From: an uncultured Eubacteriales bacterium
GTDB lineage: Bacteria > Bacillota > Clostridia > Oscillospirales > Oscillospiraceae
Assembly (NCBI GenBank): GCA_949283375.1
Contig: CASDSM010000029.1
Span: 62,001-126,000 of the forward strand
Direction of reading: 5' to 3'
Length of the DNA: 64,000 bases
Below the pieces are notes generated by a model. It had not been told where the DNA came from. It was given only the letters and a program-made list of their open reading frames with translations, and searched no databases. This document shows positions 43,771-52,682 of this stretch, piece by piece; the stretch's first letter is position 1, and each line of letters starts with the position of its first letter. The translations under genes were made by a program, and so were the position numbers.

Positions 43771-45253
43771 AGAAGCTCAACAAGATCCTTGCCCTGCTGC
43801 TGGCACTGGTCATGGTGCTCGCCCTGGCCGCCTGCGGCGGCACGCCGGCCGCATCGGACGGCGGCGCCAGCACCGACGACTCTTCCGCCGGCGACACCAC
43901 GGATGCCGCTGACGCCGGCGACGCCGAGGCCGGGGATGCCGGCGACGCGGACGCCGGGGCGGAATCCACCGACTCTGAGATCCCCGAAAATGAAGTGACC
44001 GGCGATCCCGGCGCAGAGGGCGCGTTCGTCATCTGGGGCTGGAACACCGACTTCGTCACCCTGCAGGGCCTGCTCGCCGAGCAGTATCCCGAGATGGCGG
44101 ACCGCATCGTGTTCGTCAACGCGGGCGGCTCCGGCTTCTATCAGGACAAGATCGACCAGCTGCTCGCCGACCCCTCCAATGAGCTGTACCCTCCAATGAG
44201 CTGTATCCCGACCTGATGCTCCTCGAGGTGGGCTATGTGCAGAAGTACGTCCAGTCCGACTACCTGATGAGCCTGGCTGACCTGGGCATCACCGCCGAGG
44301 ACACCGCCGACCAGTTCGCCTACAACATCGCCCTGGGCTCCGACGCCAGCGGCGTGCAGAAGGCCTCCTTCTGGCAGGCTACTCCGGGCTGCATCCAGAT
44401 CCGCGCCGACCTGGCCGAGGCCTATCTGGGCACCACCGATCAGGCCGCGCTGGAGGAGATCTTCTCCAGCTGGGACTCCATCCTCGAGGCCGCCAGAACG
44501 GTCAACGAGGCCTCCGGCGGCATGGTCAAGCTGTTCTCCGGCTATGACGACCTGAAGTACATCTTCCTCAACGGCGCGCGCAGCGTCGGCTGGTACGACG
44601 AGAACGACGTCATCCAGGTGGACGAGGCGATGGTGGAGTACATGGAGTATTCCAAGGTCCTCTATGATGAGGAGCTGACCTTCAACACCGCCATGTGGGG
44701 CACCGATTGGGCCGCGCTCAAGGACGGCGACGGCACCTCCTCCCAGGCTGCGCTCGCCTACTGCGGCTGCCCGTGGTACACCTACTGGAGTCTGACGGAG
44801 ACCTGGAACAACAACACCATCCTGGTGGACGCCCCCATCCAGTTCTACTGGGGCGGCACCGGCCTGGCCGCCACCGTCGGCTGCTCTGACACCGAGATGG
44901 CCGCGCAGATCATCCGCGCCTGCACCTGCGACGCCGAATTCATGACCGGCATCTATGAGGCCAACGGCGACTTCGTGAACAACCTCTCCGCGATCGACAA
45001 TATCGTTGCCAACGGCCTGAAGGGCACCTCTACCTTCACCCTGTATGGCGAGCAGAGCATCCCCGAGTTCTTCTCCGCCAGAGGCGAGGGCATCGACGTC
45101 TCCTGCGTGACCGCTGAGGACATGACCATCTGCGAGACCCTCTTCCCGGCCGCCGTCAACGCCTATGCGCAGGGCACCTCCGATCTCGACACCGCGATCG
45201 CCGACTTCAAGGCCTCCGTGCATGACACCTATCCGTACCTTGCGGTGGAGTAA
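43767..45253 (+). pseudogene. ABC sugar-binding lipoprotein, frameshifted by a 17-bp tandem duplication
   Basis: Starts MKKLNKILALLLALVMVLAL with lipobox LALAAC and an Asp/Ala/Gly-rich spacer, then an extracellular solute-binding fold (AFVIWGWNTDFVTLQGLLAE). At 44172-44205 a 17-mer is present twice, which shifts the frame and causes a stop at 44214-44216. Removing one copy restores 489 continuous residues through DKIDQLLADPSNELYPDLML to the C-terminus YPYLAVE at 45253. The downstream part is fully conserved with no other lesion. It is either a recent mutation, a reversible slippage switch or, less likely, an assembly artefact. Confidence 0.85.
44172..44205. repeat. Perfect 17-bp tandem duplication inside the binding-protein gene
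   Basis: CCCTCCAATGAGCTGTA at 44172-44188 is repeated exactly at 44189-44205. 17 is not a multiple of three, so the reading frame is broken. Confidence 0.97.
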
Positions 45254-45294
45254 ATCCGGCCGCTGAAAAGCGAATCAGACTGACGGAACTACCT

Positions 45295-45326
45295 GCAGGG
45301 CGTCTTCCTCTTGGAGGACGCCCTGC
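45295..45326 (+). other. Intercistronic hairpin after the binding-protein gene
   Basis: GCAGGGCGTC / GACGCCCTGC stem, no T tract. Such hairpins often hold binding-protein mRNA above permease mRNA. Confidence 0.6.
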
Positions 45327-45359
45327 GTCCATCCCGGACGAGGAGGGAGACACTGCCCT

Positions 45360-46369
45360 ATGAAGAAGGAGAAACATCCGCAGCGGCGCAGAGGCGTCAG
45401 CTACCGGAAGTACGGCTACCTGTTCATCGCGCCTTTTTTATCGCATATCTGGTCTTCTCGCTGTGGCCGCTGCTGAGCACATTCTATTACAGCCTGTTTG
45501 AGTACACCACGCGCAATCTGAAGACCACCATCACCTTTGCCGGATGGAAGAACTATCTCAGCGTGCTGGGCATCGCGGCGGGGGAGAGGGGGTATTTCCT
45601 CTCCTATCTCGGCAACACGCTGCGCATCTGGATCTTCAACTTTGTGCCGCAGATGCTGCTGAGCCTGCTGGCGGCGGCCTGGCTGACGGACAACCGGGTC
45701 CGGCTCCGGGGCGGCGGGGTGTACAAGATCATGGTCTATATGCCCAATATCATCACCGCCGCCTCCATCTCCCTGCTGTTCTGCGCCCTGCTGAGCAAGT
45801 ACGGCCCTGTCATGTCCACCCTGCGGAGCATGGGCCTCATCGGAGAGAATGCGGACATCATGCAGAGCATGTGGGGGACGAGCATCTCCATCTCCATGAT
45901 CCTGTTCTGGATGTGGTACGGCAACACGACCCTCCTGCTGGTGGCCGGCATGATCGGCATCAATCCGACCCTCTATGAGGCGGCGGACGTGGACGGGGCC
46001 ACCGGCAACCAGAAATTCTTCCACATCACCCTGCCGTTGCTCAAGCCGGTGATGCTGTATGTGCTGGTGACCTCCGTGATCGGCGGCCTGCAGCTCTACG
46101 ACATCCCCGCCCTGTTCAACGTGGGCCAGGGCTCGGGCTACATGGGCGGGCCGAACGACACATCCACCACGGTGACCATGTACATCATGCGCCTGCACAC
46201 GACGGATACCGGCCGCGCCGCGGCGGTGTCGGTGCTGCTGTTCCTGATCACACTGGCCATCAGCCTCATCTTCTTCCGCGTCTTCAACGGCAGCGACGAG
46301 TATGAGCAGGCCAGGCGGGAGAGAAAGCGCAGGCGTCTGGCGCGCAAGGGAGGTGCAGGCAATGACTGA
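45360..46369 (+). pseudogene. ABC sugar permease 1 (MalF-like), frameshifted at a T tract
   Basis: The ATG at 45360 (after GAGGAGGGAG) reads MKKEKHPQRRRGVSYRKYGY then LFIAPF, and soon stops near 45476. The next frame continues with FFIAYLVFSLWPLLS and runs to 46369. One extra T in the T6 tract at 45434-45439 would join them into a normal 336-residue MalF-type permease with six membrane helices and the EAA loop EAADVDGATGNQKFFHITL. The rest is intact. As with the binding protein, this may be a mutation, slippage control or a homopolymer sequencing error. Confidence 0.82.
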
Positions 46370-47231
46370 GCGGACCAAGACGGCGGGCCGCGCCGGGCTG
46401 CGGCGGCAGAAGATCGCGCGCAATATCGTGATGATCGTCCTCTCGCTCATCAGCCTGATCCCGTTCTATCTGATGCTCGTCAACGCGACGCGGACCTCCA
46501 ACCAGGTGCAGGCGGGCATCTCACTCCTCTTTGGGGACAATCTGCTCAACAACATCCACAACTTCGAGCAGGCGCAGGAGGGCCTGGGCATTACGGTCTT
46601 CCAGAGCATGGTCAACTCCTTCAAGGTGGCCGTGCCCTACACCGCCCTGTCTGTCTACTTCTCCTCCCTGACTGCCTACGGCATCCACGCCTACCGCTTC
46701 CGCGGGCGCAAGCTCGCCTGGGGCTTTATCATGGGTGTGATGATGGTGCCGACGCAGGTGTTTGCCATCGGCTTCTATCAGTTCATGATCACCCTGAACC
46801 TGATCGACACCTACTGGCCGCTCATCATCCCGGGCATCACGACGCCGGCGGTGGTCTTCTTCATGAAGCAGTACCTGGAGGGCTCGCTCTCGCTGGAGAT
46901 GGTGGAGGCTGCCCGGATCGACGGCTCGGGGGAGTTCCATACCTTCAACACCATCGTCCTGCCGCTGATGAAGCCCGCCATCGCCACCCAGGCGATCTTC
47001 CAGTTCGTGGCGAGCTGGAACAACCTCTTCATGCCGACGCTGATCATCAGCACCTCCAGCAAGAAGACGCTGACCATGTTCGTCCAGATGCTCACCGGCG
47101 AGTCCTTCCGCACCGACTACGGCGTGGTCTTCCTCGGCCTGTCCATCACTATACTGCCGATGCTGGTGATGTACTTCATCCTCTCGCGCTTTATCGTCGA
47201 GGGCGTGGCCCTGGGCGGCGTCAAGGAGTGA
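46362..47231 (+). CDS. ABC sugar permease 2 (MalG-like)
   Basis: 289 aa, six membrane helices. The EAA loop EAARIDGSGEFHTFNTIVLP contacts the ATPase, and GITTPAVVFFMKQYLEGSLS and WNNLFMPTLIIS are typical MalG-type segments. It should pair with the upstream MalF-like permease, with an MsiK-type ATPase encoded elsewhere, since no ATPase gene is in this cluster. ATG at 46362 overlaps the upstream reading frame by eight bases. Intact, unlike its two neighbours. Confidence 0.92.
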   Translation: MTERTKTAGRAGLRRQKIARNIVMIVLSLISLIPFYLMLVNATRTSNQVQAGISLLFGDNLLNNIHNFEQAQEGLGITVFQSMVNSFKVAVPYTALSVYFSSLTAYGIHAYRFRGRKLAWGFIMGVMMVPTQVFAIGFYQFMITLNLIDTYWPLIIPGITTPAVVFFMKQYLEGSLSLEMVEAARIDGSGEFHTFNTIVLPLMKPAIATQAIFQFVASWNNLFMPTLIISTSSKKTLTMFVQMLTGESFRTDYGVVFLGLSITILPMLVMYFILSRFIVEGVALGGVKE

Positions 47232-47237
47232 CGGGGA

Positions 47238-47846
47238 ATGCGGCTGACCTCTGACAACATCGTGATCCGCCTGCTGGGCGAGGTGGGGAAGCTGGTGGTG
47301 GTCAACGTCCTGGTGATCCTCTGCTCCCTCCCGGTGGTCACGGCCCTGCCCGCCCTCGCCGCCGGGTACGCCTGCCTTGCCCGGCGGGAGGACCCGTCTG
47401 AGACCGTCACGGCGGTGCAGTTCTTCCGCGCCTTTCGCGGCGCCCTGCGCGCCGGGACCGGGGTCGGGCTGAGCCTGCTGGCGGGTTGTCTACTCGCTTT
47501 GGGGGACCTGTTTTACGCCCTGTGGGTCGCGGAGACGGTGAACTGGTTCTTCCTCGCCTTTGCCGCCGCCGCCCTGACCGTCCTGCTGGGGATGAGCGTC
47601 TGGTCGGTCCCCCTGGTCGCGGGCTATGAGAACACGGTGTCCGGCCACCTGAAGAACGCCTTCCTCCTCGCCTTCGGCAGGCTGCCGGTGACGCTGGCGG
47701 TCTGGGAGATCGCAGCCGCCCTCCTCCTGCCGCTGTGCTCGGAGTTCTGCGTCCTCTGCTTTGGATGGCTCTACCCGCTCTGCGGGGTGGCCCTCCTGCT
47801 CTGGCTGTCTGGCCTGGTGCTGGAGCGGAGCCTCCGGGCGCTCTGA
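47238..47846 (+). CDS. YesL-like DUF624 membrane protein
   Basis: 202 aa with five or six membrane helices. IVIRLLGEVGKLVVVNVLVI and SLPVVTALPALAAGYACLAR match the DUF624/YesL family. Members regularly accompany carbohydrate ABC transporters, as here, but their role is unknown. It starts seven bases after the MalG-like stop, so it is the last gene of the transporter operon. Confidence 0.82.
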   Translation: MRLTSDNIVIRLLGEVGKLVVVNVLVILCSLPVVTALPALAAGYACLARREDPSETVTAVQFFRAFRGALRAGTGVGLSLLAGCLLALGDLFYALWVAETVNWFFLAFAAAALTVLLGMSVWSVPLVAGYENTVSGHLKNAFLLAFGRLPVTLAVWEIAAALLLPLCSEFCVLCFGWLYPLCGVALLLWLSGLVLERSLRAL

Positions 47847-47858
47847 ACGGCCCGGCAC

Positions 47859-47887
47859 TTGATTTTTTCCCCGGTCTGCGGTATGAT
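47859..47887 (+). promoter_or_regulatory. Promoter of the lar-metal transporter operon
   Basis: TTGATT (47859-47864), 17 bp spacer, TATGAT (47882-47887). Leader of about 160 nt before larE. Confidence 0.65.
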
Positions 47888-47893
47888 ATCCCT

Positions 47894-48037
47894 GTCATCG
47901 ATGGCCGGCAGGAAGCCGGGCGTCCCCATGCAGAAGCGTGGGTCTGCTGGAAAACGTGTCATACCATCCCGATTGGAATGAATGTATGCTTCGAAAGCGC
48001 ACACCTCCCCAGAAGGGGACCTGTGCGCTTTCTCTTT
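47894..48037 (+). promoter_or_regulatory. Structured leader with terminator-like hairpin before larE
   Basis: Successive pairings: CCGGC/GCCGG, CCCATGC/GCGTGGG, CATAC/GTATG. Then a strong stem GAAAGCGCACA (47993-48003) with TGTGCGCTTTC (48022-48032), strengthened by CCCC/GGGG inside and followed by TCTTTG. The order of several helices then an intrinsic-terminator-like hairpin resembles a riboswitch or attenuator. Ligand unknown; a metal is an inference from the genes. Confidence 0.45.
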
Positions 48038-48053
48038 GTCTGGAGGGAGAGAG

Positions 48054-48800
48054 ATGGAGCTGTCTGCCTTTTTTGCCCAGTGCCCGGAGGCCGCCGTGGC
48101 CTTTTCCGGCGGGGCGGACTCGGCCTATTTGCTCTATGAGGCCGCCCGGCACGCCCGGCGGGTGGGCGCGTATTATGTGAAGTCCGTCTTTCAGCCCGCC
48201 TTTGAGCTGGCGGACGCCCGCCGTCTGGCCCGCGCGCTCGGCGTGACGCTGCGCGTGCTGGAGCTGGACGTGCTCGCGGTCCCCTGCGTCCGGGACAATC
48301 CGCCTGACCGGTGCTATCACTGCAAGCGGGCGATCTTCTCCGCCATCGCCGCCGCGGCGGAGGAGGACGGCTTTCCTGTCCTCCTCGACGGGACGAACGC
48401 CTCGGACGACGCGGCAGACCGGCCGGGGATGCGCGCGCTCGCGGAGCGCTCCGTCCGCTCCCCCCTGCGGGAGTGCGGCCTGGACAAGGAGGAGATCCGC
48501 CGCCGCTCCCGCGCAGCCGGCCTCTTCACCTGGGAGAAGCCGGCCTACGCCTGCCTTGCCACCCGCATCCCGGCGGGGGGGGCGCTGACGGCGGAGAAGC
48601 TGGCGGCGGTGGAGGCGGCGGAGGCATATCTGGCCTCCCTCGGCTTTTCCGATTTCCGTGTGCGCGCGGCGGACGGGCACGCCCGGCTGCAGCTGCGCGC
48701 GGAGCAGTTCCCGCTCCTGCTCGCGCGGCGCGGGGAGATTCTGGACCGGCTGAGGCGGGACTATCAGACGGTATCGTTGGATTTGGAGGCGAGAGCATGA
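48054..48800 (+). CDS. larE: LarE, sulfur insertase for the nickel-pincer cofactor
   Basis: 248 aa. The ATP-pyrophosphatase loop is VAFSGGADSAYLLYEA. LarE adenylates pyridinium-3,5-biscarboxylate mononucleotide and supplies sulfur. The Cys in KPAYACLATRIP corresponds to the sacrificial Cys of the lactobacillus enzyme, and DRCYHCKR adds two more Cys that could hold a cluster as proposed for other LarE forms. ATG at 48054 follows GGAGGGAGAG. It is the first gene of the operon, and its stop overlaps the larB start (ATGA). Confidence 0.92.
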   Translation: MELSAFFAQCPEAAVAFSGGADSAYLLYEAARHARRVGAYYVKSVFQPAFELADARRLARALGVTLRVLELDVLAVPCVRDNPPDRCYHCKRAIFSAIAAAAEEDGFPVLLDGTNASDDAADRPGMRALAERSVRSPLRECGLDKEEIRRRSRAAGLFTWEKPAYACLATRIPAGGALTAEKLAAVEAAEAYLASLGFSDFRVRAADGHARLQLRAEQFPLLLARRGEILDRLRRDYQTVSLDLEARA

Positions 48801-49558
48801 AGGACGACATCAGAACGCTGCTCGAGGGGGTGCGCAGCGGAGCGGTCCCGGTGGAGGAGGCCGTATTGCAGCTCAAACGGCGTCCCTTTGAGGACATCGG
48901 CTATGCCAAGGTGGACACCCACCGGAAGCTGCGCCAGGGGACGGCGGAGGTGATCTACGGGGCGGGCAAGACCCCGGAGCAGATCGCCGGGATCGCCGCC
49001 GCCATGCGCCAGAGCGGCCAGGAGACCATCCTGATCACCCGCCTCTCTCCGGAGGCGGCGGAAGAGGTGGGGCGGAGCCACCCCCTGCGCTATGAGCGCC
49101 TCGCCCGCTGCGGCGTGATCGGGCCGATGCCTGAGCCGGACGGGCTGGGGAAGGTCGTCGTCGCCACCGGCGGTACGAGCGATATCCCCGTTGCGGAGGA
49201 GGCCGCCCTCACCGCCGCCGTCCTCGGAAGCGAGGTCCTGCGGCTCTACGACGTCGGCGTGGCCGGACTGCACCGCACCCTCGCCCACCTCGACGAGCTG
49301 ATGAGCGCGAGCGTGGTCATCGCCATCGCCGGGATGGAGGGGGCGCTTGCCAGCGTGATCGGCGGGATGGTGGACTGCCCGGTGATCGCCGTCCCCACCA
49401 GCGTGGGCTACGGCGCGTCTTTTGGCGGTCTGTCCGCGCTGCTGTCCATGCTCAACTCCTGCGCCAGCGGCGTCTCGGTGGTCAACATCGACAACGGTTT
49501 CGGCGCGGGCTATCTGGCCAACCGGATCAATCACATGCATCGGAAGGGAGAACATTGA
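48797..49558 (+). CDS. larB: LarB, NaAD carboxylase/hydrolase
   Basis: 253 aa. LarB carboxylates nicotinic acid adenine dinucleotide and releases AMP, the first step of nickel-pincer cofactor synthesis. The C-terminal PurE-like domain has KVVVATGGTSDIPVAEEAAL, DVGVAGLHR, VIAIAGMEGALASVIGGMVD and VGYGASFGG. The N-terminal segment includes FEDIGYAKVDTHRKLRQG. The start ATG at 48797 overlaps the larE stop. The longer frame upstream of it is the larE gene read in another frame. Confidence 0.93.
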   Translation: MKDDIRTLLEGVRSGAVPVEEAVLQLKRRPFEDIGYAKVDTHRKLRQGTAEVIYGAGKTPEQIAGIAAAMRQSGQETILITRLSPEAAEEVGRSHPLRYERLARCGVIGPMPEPDGLGKVVVATGGTSDIPVAEEAALTAAVLGSEVLRLYDVGVAGLHRTLAHLDELMSASVVIAIAGMEGALASVIGGMVDCPVIAVPTSVGYGASFGGLSALLSMLNSCASGVSVVNIDNGFGAGYLANRINHMHRKGEH

Positions 49559-50821
49559 ATGCGCACCCTGTATCTGGACTGCGGCATGGGCGCTGCGGGC
49601 GATATGCTCTCGGCGGCCCTGCTGGAACTGCTGCCCGAGCCGGAGGAATTCGTCCGGTCGCTCAACGCCCTCGGCATCCCCGGCGTCGCCTTTGCCCGGG
49701 AGCGCTCGGTCAAGTGCGGCATCACCGGGACCCACCTGCGCGTGACGGTCCACGGCGAGGAAGAAGGCCATGCTCACGCCCATGACCACGGCCACGATCA
49801 CGGAAACGGCCATGACCACGGGCATCACGGGCATCCCCATGAGCATCCCCACGGCCATGAGGGCCATCACCACCACAGCGGCATGGAGGAGATCGGGCAC
49901 ATCGTGCGCGACCACCTCGACCTGTCCGAGCGGGTGCGGGAGGACGTTCTGGCGGTCTACCGGCTCATCGCGCAGGCGGAGAGCCGCGCCCACGGCGTGC
50001 CGGTGGAGGAGATCCACTTCCACGAGGTGGGGACGATGGACGCCGTGGCGGACATCACCGCCTTCTGCCTGCTGATGGACCGCCTCGCCCCGGATGCGGT
50101 GGTGGCCTCGCCGGTCTGCACCGGCTTTGGTCAGGTGCGCTGCGCCCACGGCATCCTCCCCGTCCCCGCACCGGCGACCGCGTTTCTGCTCGAGGGCATC
50201 CCGAGCTATGGCGGGCACATCCGCGGGGAGCTCTGCACCCCCACCGGAGCGGCCCTCCTGCGCCATTTTGCGGACCGCTTTGACCAGATGCCGGTGATGC
50301 GGGTGGAGCGGACCGGCTACGGCATGGGGCAGAAGGACTTTGAGGCGGCCAACTGTGTCCGCGCAATGCTGGGGGAGACGGAGACTCCGTCGGACGAGGT
50401 CTGCAAGCTGGAGTGCAACGTGGACGACATGACAGGCGAGGCGGTGGCCTTTGCGATGGAGCGCATCTTTGCCGCCGGTGCGGTGGAGGTGTTCACTCTG
50501 CCCGCCGGGATGAAGAAGGGGCGGCCCGGCATTCTGCTCCAGGCGCTCTGCCACGAGGGGGAGCGGCAGGCGGTGCTCGCCGCGATCTTCCGCCACACCA
50601 GCACCATCGGCGTCCGGGAGAGCCGGATGCGCCGCCATGTGCTCGCGCGGCGGGTGGAGACGGTGGAGACGCCGGACGGCCCGGTGCGCTGCAAGATCTC
50701 CCGCGGCTGCGGCGTGGAGCGGCGGAAGCTGGAGCATGAGGACCTGGCCGGCATCGCGCGCTCGGAGGGGATCAGCCTTGCGGAGGCCGCCGCGCGGGCC
50801 GGGCGGTATCTGGACCGATGA
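49559..50821 (+). CDS. larC: LarC, nickel insertase, single uninterrupted ORF
   Basis: 420 aa. It places nickel into the pyridinium-3,5-bisthiocarboxylate mononucleotide using CTP. LYLDCGMGAAGDMLSAAL is the N-terminal signature. A His-rich loop (about residues 64-104, dozens of His with Asp/Gly) is a likely nickel store. The C-terminal part has CNVDDMTGEAVAFAMERIF and GRPGILLQALC. In Lactiplantibacillus LarC needs a programmed frameshift; here it is one frame. Its stop overlaps the permease start (50818-50821). Confidence 0.94.
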   Translation: MRTLYLDCGMGAAGDMLSAALLELLPEPEEFVRSLNALGIPGVAFARERSVKCGITGTHLRVTVHGEEEGHAHAHDHGHDHGNGHDHGHHGHPHEHPHGHEGHHHHSGMEEIGHIVRDHLDLSERVREDVLAVYRLIAQAESRAHGVPVEEIHFHEVGTMDAVADITAFCLLMDRLAPDAVVASPVCTGFGQVRCAHGILPVPAPATAFLLEGIPSYGGHIRGELCTPTGAALLRHFADRFDQMPVMRVERTGYGMGQKDFEAANCVRAMLGETETPSDEVCKLECNVDDMTGEAVAFAMERIFAAGAVEVFTLPAGMKKGRPGILLQALCHEGERQAVLAAIFRHTSTIGVRESRMRRHVLARRVETVETPDGPVRCKISRGCGVERRKLEHEDLAGIARSEGISLAEAAARAGRYLDR

Positions 50822-51867
50822 GGGTGCGCAGGCGGCCCGGCATGCCGGTCCTCCTCACCGTGCTGGCCGCCATTGCGGCGGCGACCGTCCTCCTCGCCAC
50901 CGGCCTGGGGCTGGTCTCCGTCCCGCCCGGCACCACGGCGCGCATCCTGCTCTCCCGGCTCCCGCTCCTCGACGGCGCAGTCACGGCGGACTGGGAGGTG
51001 CTGGAGGAGAACATTGTCCTCGGCCTGCGCCTCCCGCGCGTCTGCCTCGGGCTGGTGGTGGGTGCGTCGCTGTCCGTCTGCGGTATCACGATGCAGGCGC
51101 TCATGCGCAACGACCTGGCAGACCCCTTCCTCCTCGGCGTCTCCAACGGCGCGGCGGCCTTTGCCACACTGGGGATGCTGTTTGGCGCCTTCTCCTTTCT
51201 GGGGACCTATTCCGTCGCCATCAGCGCCTTTCTCGGCGCGGCGGTGACCATCCTCTTTGTCTACGCCATCTCCCGCGTCAGGGGGCGGCTGCACATCACC
51301 CAGCTCCTCCTCTCCGGCGTCGCGGTGTCCATGATGATGGACGGCGTGACCAATATCATCACGCTCAGCGCCCCGAACGCCCTCGGCCTGCACAATGCGG
51401 AGTTCTGGATGGCGGGCAGTCTGGCGGGGGCGCGCTGGGCCTATCTGACGCTGCCGCTGGCGGTGCTGCTGATCTGTATGGCGGTGCTGATGGCGCACTG
51501 GCGGGGACTCAACCTCCTCCTGCTGGGGGAGGAGAGCGCGGGGGCGCTCGGCGTCGACGTGCGCCGCCTGCAAAAGCTGCTGGTGCTCCTCGCCTCGCTG
51601 ATGGCGGGGGTGACCATCTCGGTGAGCGGGTCCATCGGCTTTGTCGGCCTGATGGTCCCCCACTTCACCCGCCGGATGGTGGGGGGAGACCACCGAAAGC
51701 TCCTCCCGGCGGCGGCCCTGCTCGGCGGCATTCTGCTGGTCTGGGCGGACGTCGCGGCCCGGATGGTGATCGCGCCGGAGGAGCTGCCGGTGGGCATCCT
51801 GACGGCGGTGACCGGAGGCCCCGTCTTCCTGTGGATGCTGAAAAAGAGCGATCGGGAACGGAGGTGA
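50818..51867 (+). CDS. FecCD-family metal ABC permease
   Basis: 349 aa, about nine or ten membrane helices. LRLPRVCLGLVVGASLSVCG, MRNDLADPFLLGVSNGAA and GSIGFVGLMVPHFTRRMVGGD are hallmarks of FecCD/BtuC permeases. The family moves siderophores, heme, cobalamin and chelated metals. Translational overlap with larC strongly suggests it serves nickel (or a nickel chelate) for the cofactor; cobalt or iron cannot be excluded. Confidence 0.9.
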   Translation: MRVRRRPGMPVLLTVLAAIAAATVLLATGLGLVSVPPGTTARILLSRLPLLDGAVTADWEVLEENIVLGLRLPRVCLGLVVGASLSVCGITMQALMRNDLADPFLLGVSNGAAAFATLGMLFGAFSFLGTYSVAISAFLGAAVTILFVYAISRVRGRLHITQLLLSGVAVSMMMDGVTNIITLSAPNALGLHNAEFWMAGSLAGARWAYLTLPLAVLLICMAVLMAHWRGLNLLLLGEESAGALGVDVRRLQKLLVLLASLMAGVTISVSGSIGFVGLMVPHFTRRMVGGDHRKLLPAAALLGGILLVWADVAARMVIAPEELPVGILTAVTGGPVFLWMLKKSDRERR

Positions 51868-51872
51868 GAGAG

Positions 51873-52682
51873 ATGCGTATGCGCCTGGAGGTGGACGGCC
51901 TCACCTATGCCTATGGGGAGCGGCCCGCGGCCAACGATGTCTCCCTGCGGGTGGGCGAAGGGGAGTTCGTCGGCCTGATCGGCCCGAACGGCAGCGGGAA
52001 GTCCACCGTGCTCAAGCAGATCTGCCGCGCCCTGACGCCGCAGCGCGGCTCCGTCCGCCTGGACGGGGAGGACCTGCTCGCCATGCCTTACCGGCGCTCC
52101 GCCCAAAAGGTGGCGGCGGTGGGACAGGAGGGCGAGGTGCCCTTTGACTTCACCGTGGAGGAGATGGTCTCGATGGGCCGCTCCCCCTATAAGCGGCTGC
52201 TGGAGCCGGACACGGCGGAGGACCGGCAGGTCGTCCGCCGCGCGCTCGAACGGCTCGGCATGGTGCATCTGGCGCGGCGCAGCTATCTGCACCTCTCCGG
52301 CGGGGAGCGGCAGCGGGTGCTCATCGCCCGCGCCATCGCGCAGGAGAGCGGCTTTCTCGTGCTCGATGAGCCCACCAATCACCTGGATATCCGCTATCAG
52401 ATGGAGATTTTTGACCTGATCCGCCGGATGGACGTCACCGTGCTCGCCGCCATCCACGACCTGAATCTGGCCGCGCTCTACTGCGACCGGCTCTATGCCC
52501 TCCGGGAGGGCCGTGTCGTGCTGGAGGGGACGCCGGAGGAGGTGCTCACCCCGGAGCATATCTATGCGCTCTACGGGGTGCGCAGCGCGGTGAACAGGCA
52601 CCCGCTCACTGGGCGGCTGTCCGTCGTCTTCCTGCCGGGCGGGACGGAGAGCACAGACAGCAGAGAGGAGGAACTGTCATGA
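51873..52682 (+). CDS. FecE-like ABC ATPase
   Basis: 269 aa. Walker A LIGPNGSGKSTVLKQI, signature LSGGERQRVLIARAI, Walker B FLVLDEPTNHLD and the H-loop AAIHDLNLAALY are intact. ATG at 51873 follows GGAGGTGAGAG, and its stop overlaps the binding-protein start by four bases. It energises the adjacent permease. Confidence 0.93.
   Translation: MRMRLEVDGLTYAYGERPAANDVSLRVGEGEFVGLIGPNGSGKSTVLKQICRALTPQRGSVRLDGEDLLAMPYRRSAQKVAAVGQEGEVPFDFTVEEMVSMGRSPYKRLLEPDTAEDRQVVRRALERLGMVHLARRSYLHLSGGERQRVLIARAIAQESGFLVLDEPTNHLDIRYQMEIFDLIRRMDVTVLAAIHDLNLAALYCDRLYALREGRVVLEGTPEEVLTPEHIYALYGVRSAVNRHPLTGRLSVVFLPGGTESTDSREEELS

Noticed and set aside
47882..47964. GTATGA (47881) and TCATAC (about 47959) considered as a NikR operator
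   Set aside because: The halves are about 70 bases apart instead of 16.
49742..49890. Tandem-repeat-like CATGACCACGGCCA region, considered as a CRISPR or minisatellite
   Set aside because: It is the in-frame His/Asp/Gly codon run of LarC, with no spacer structure.
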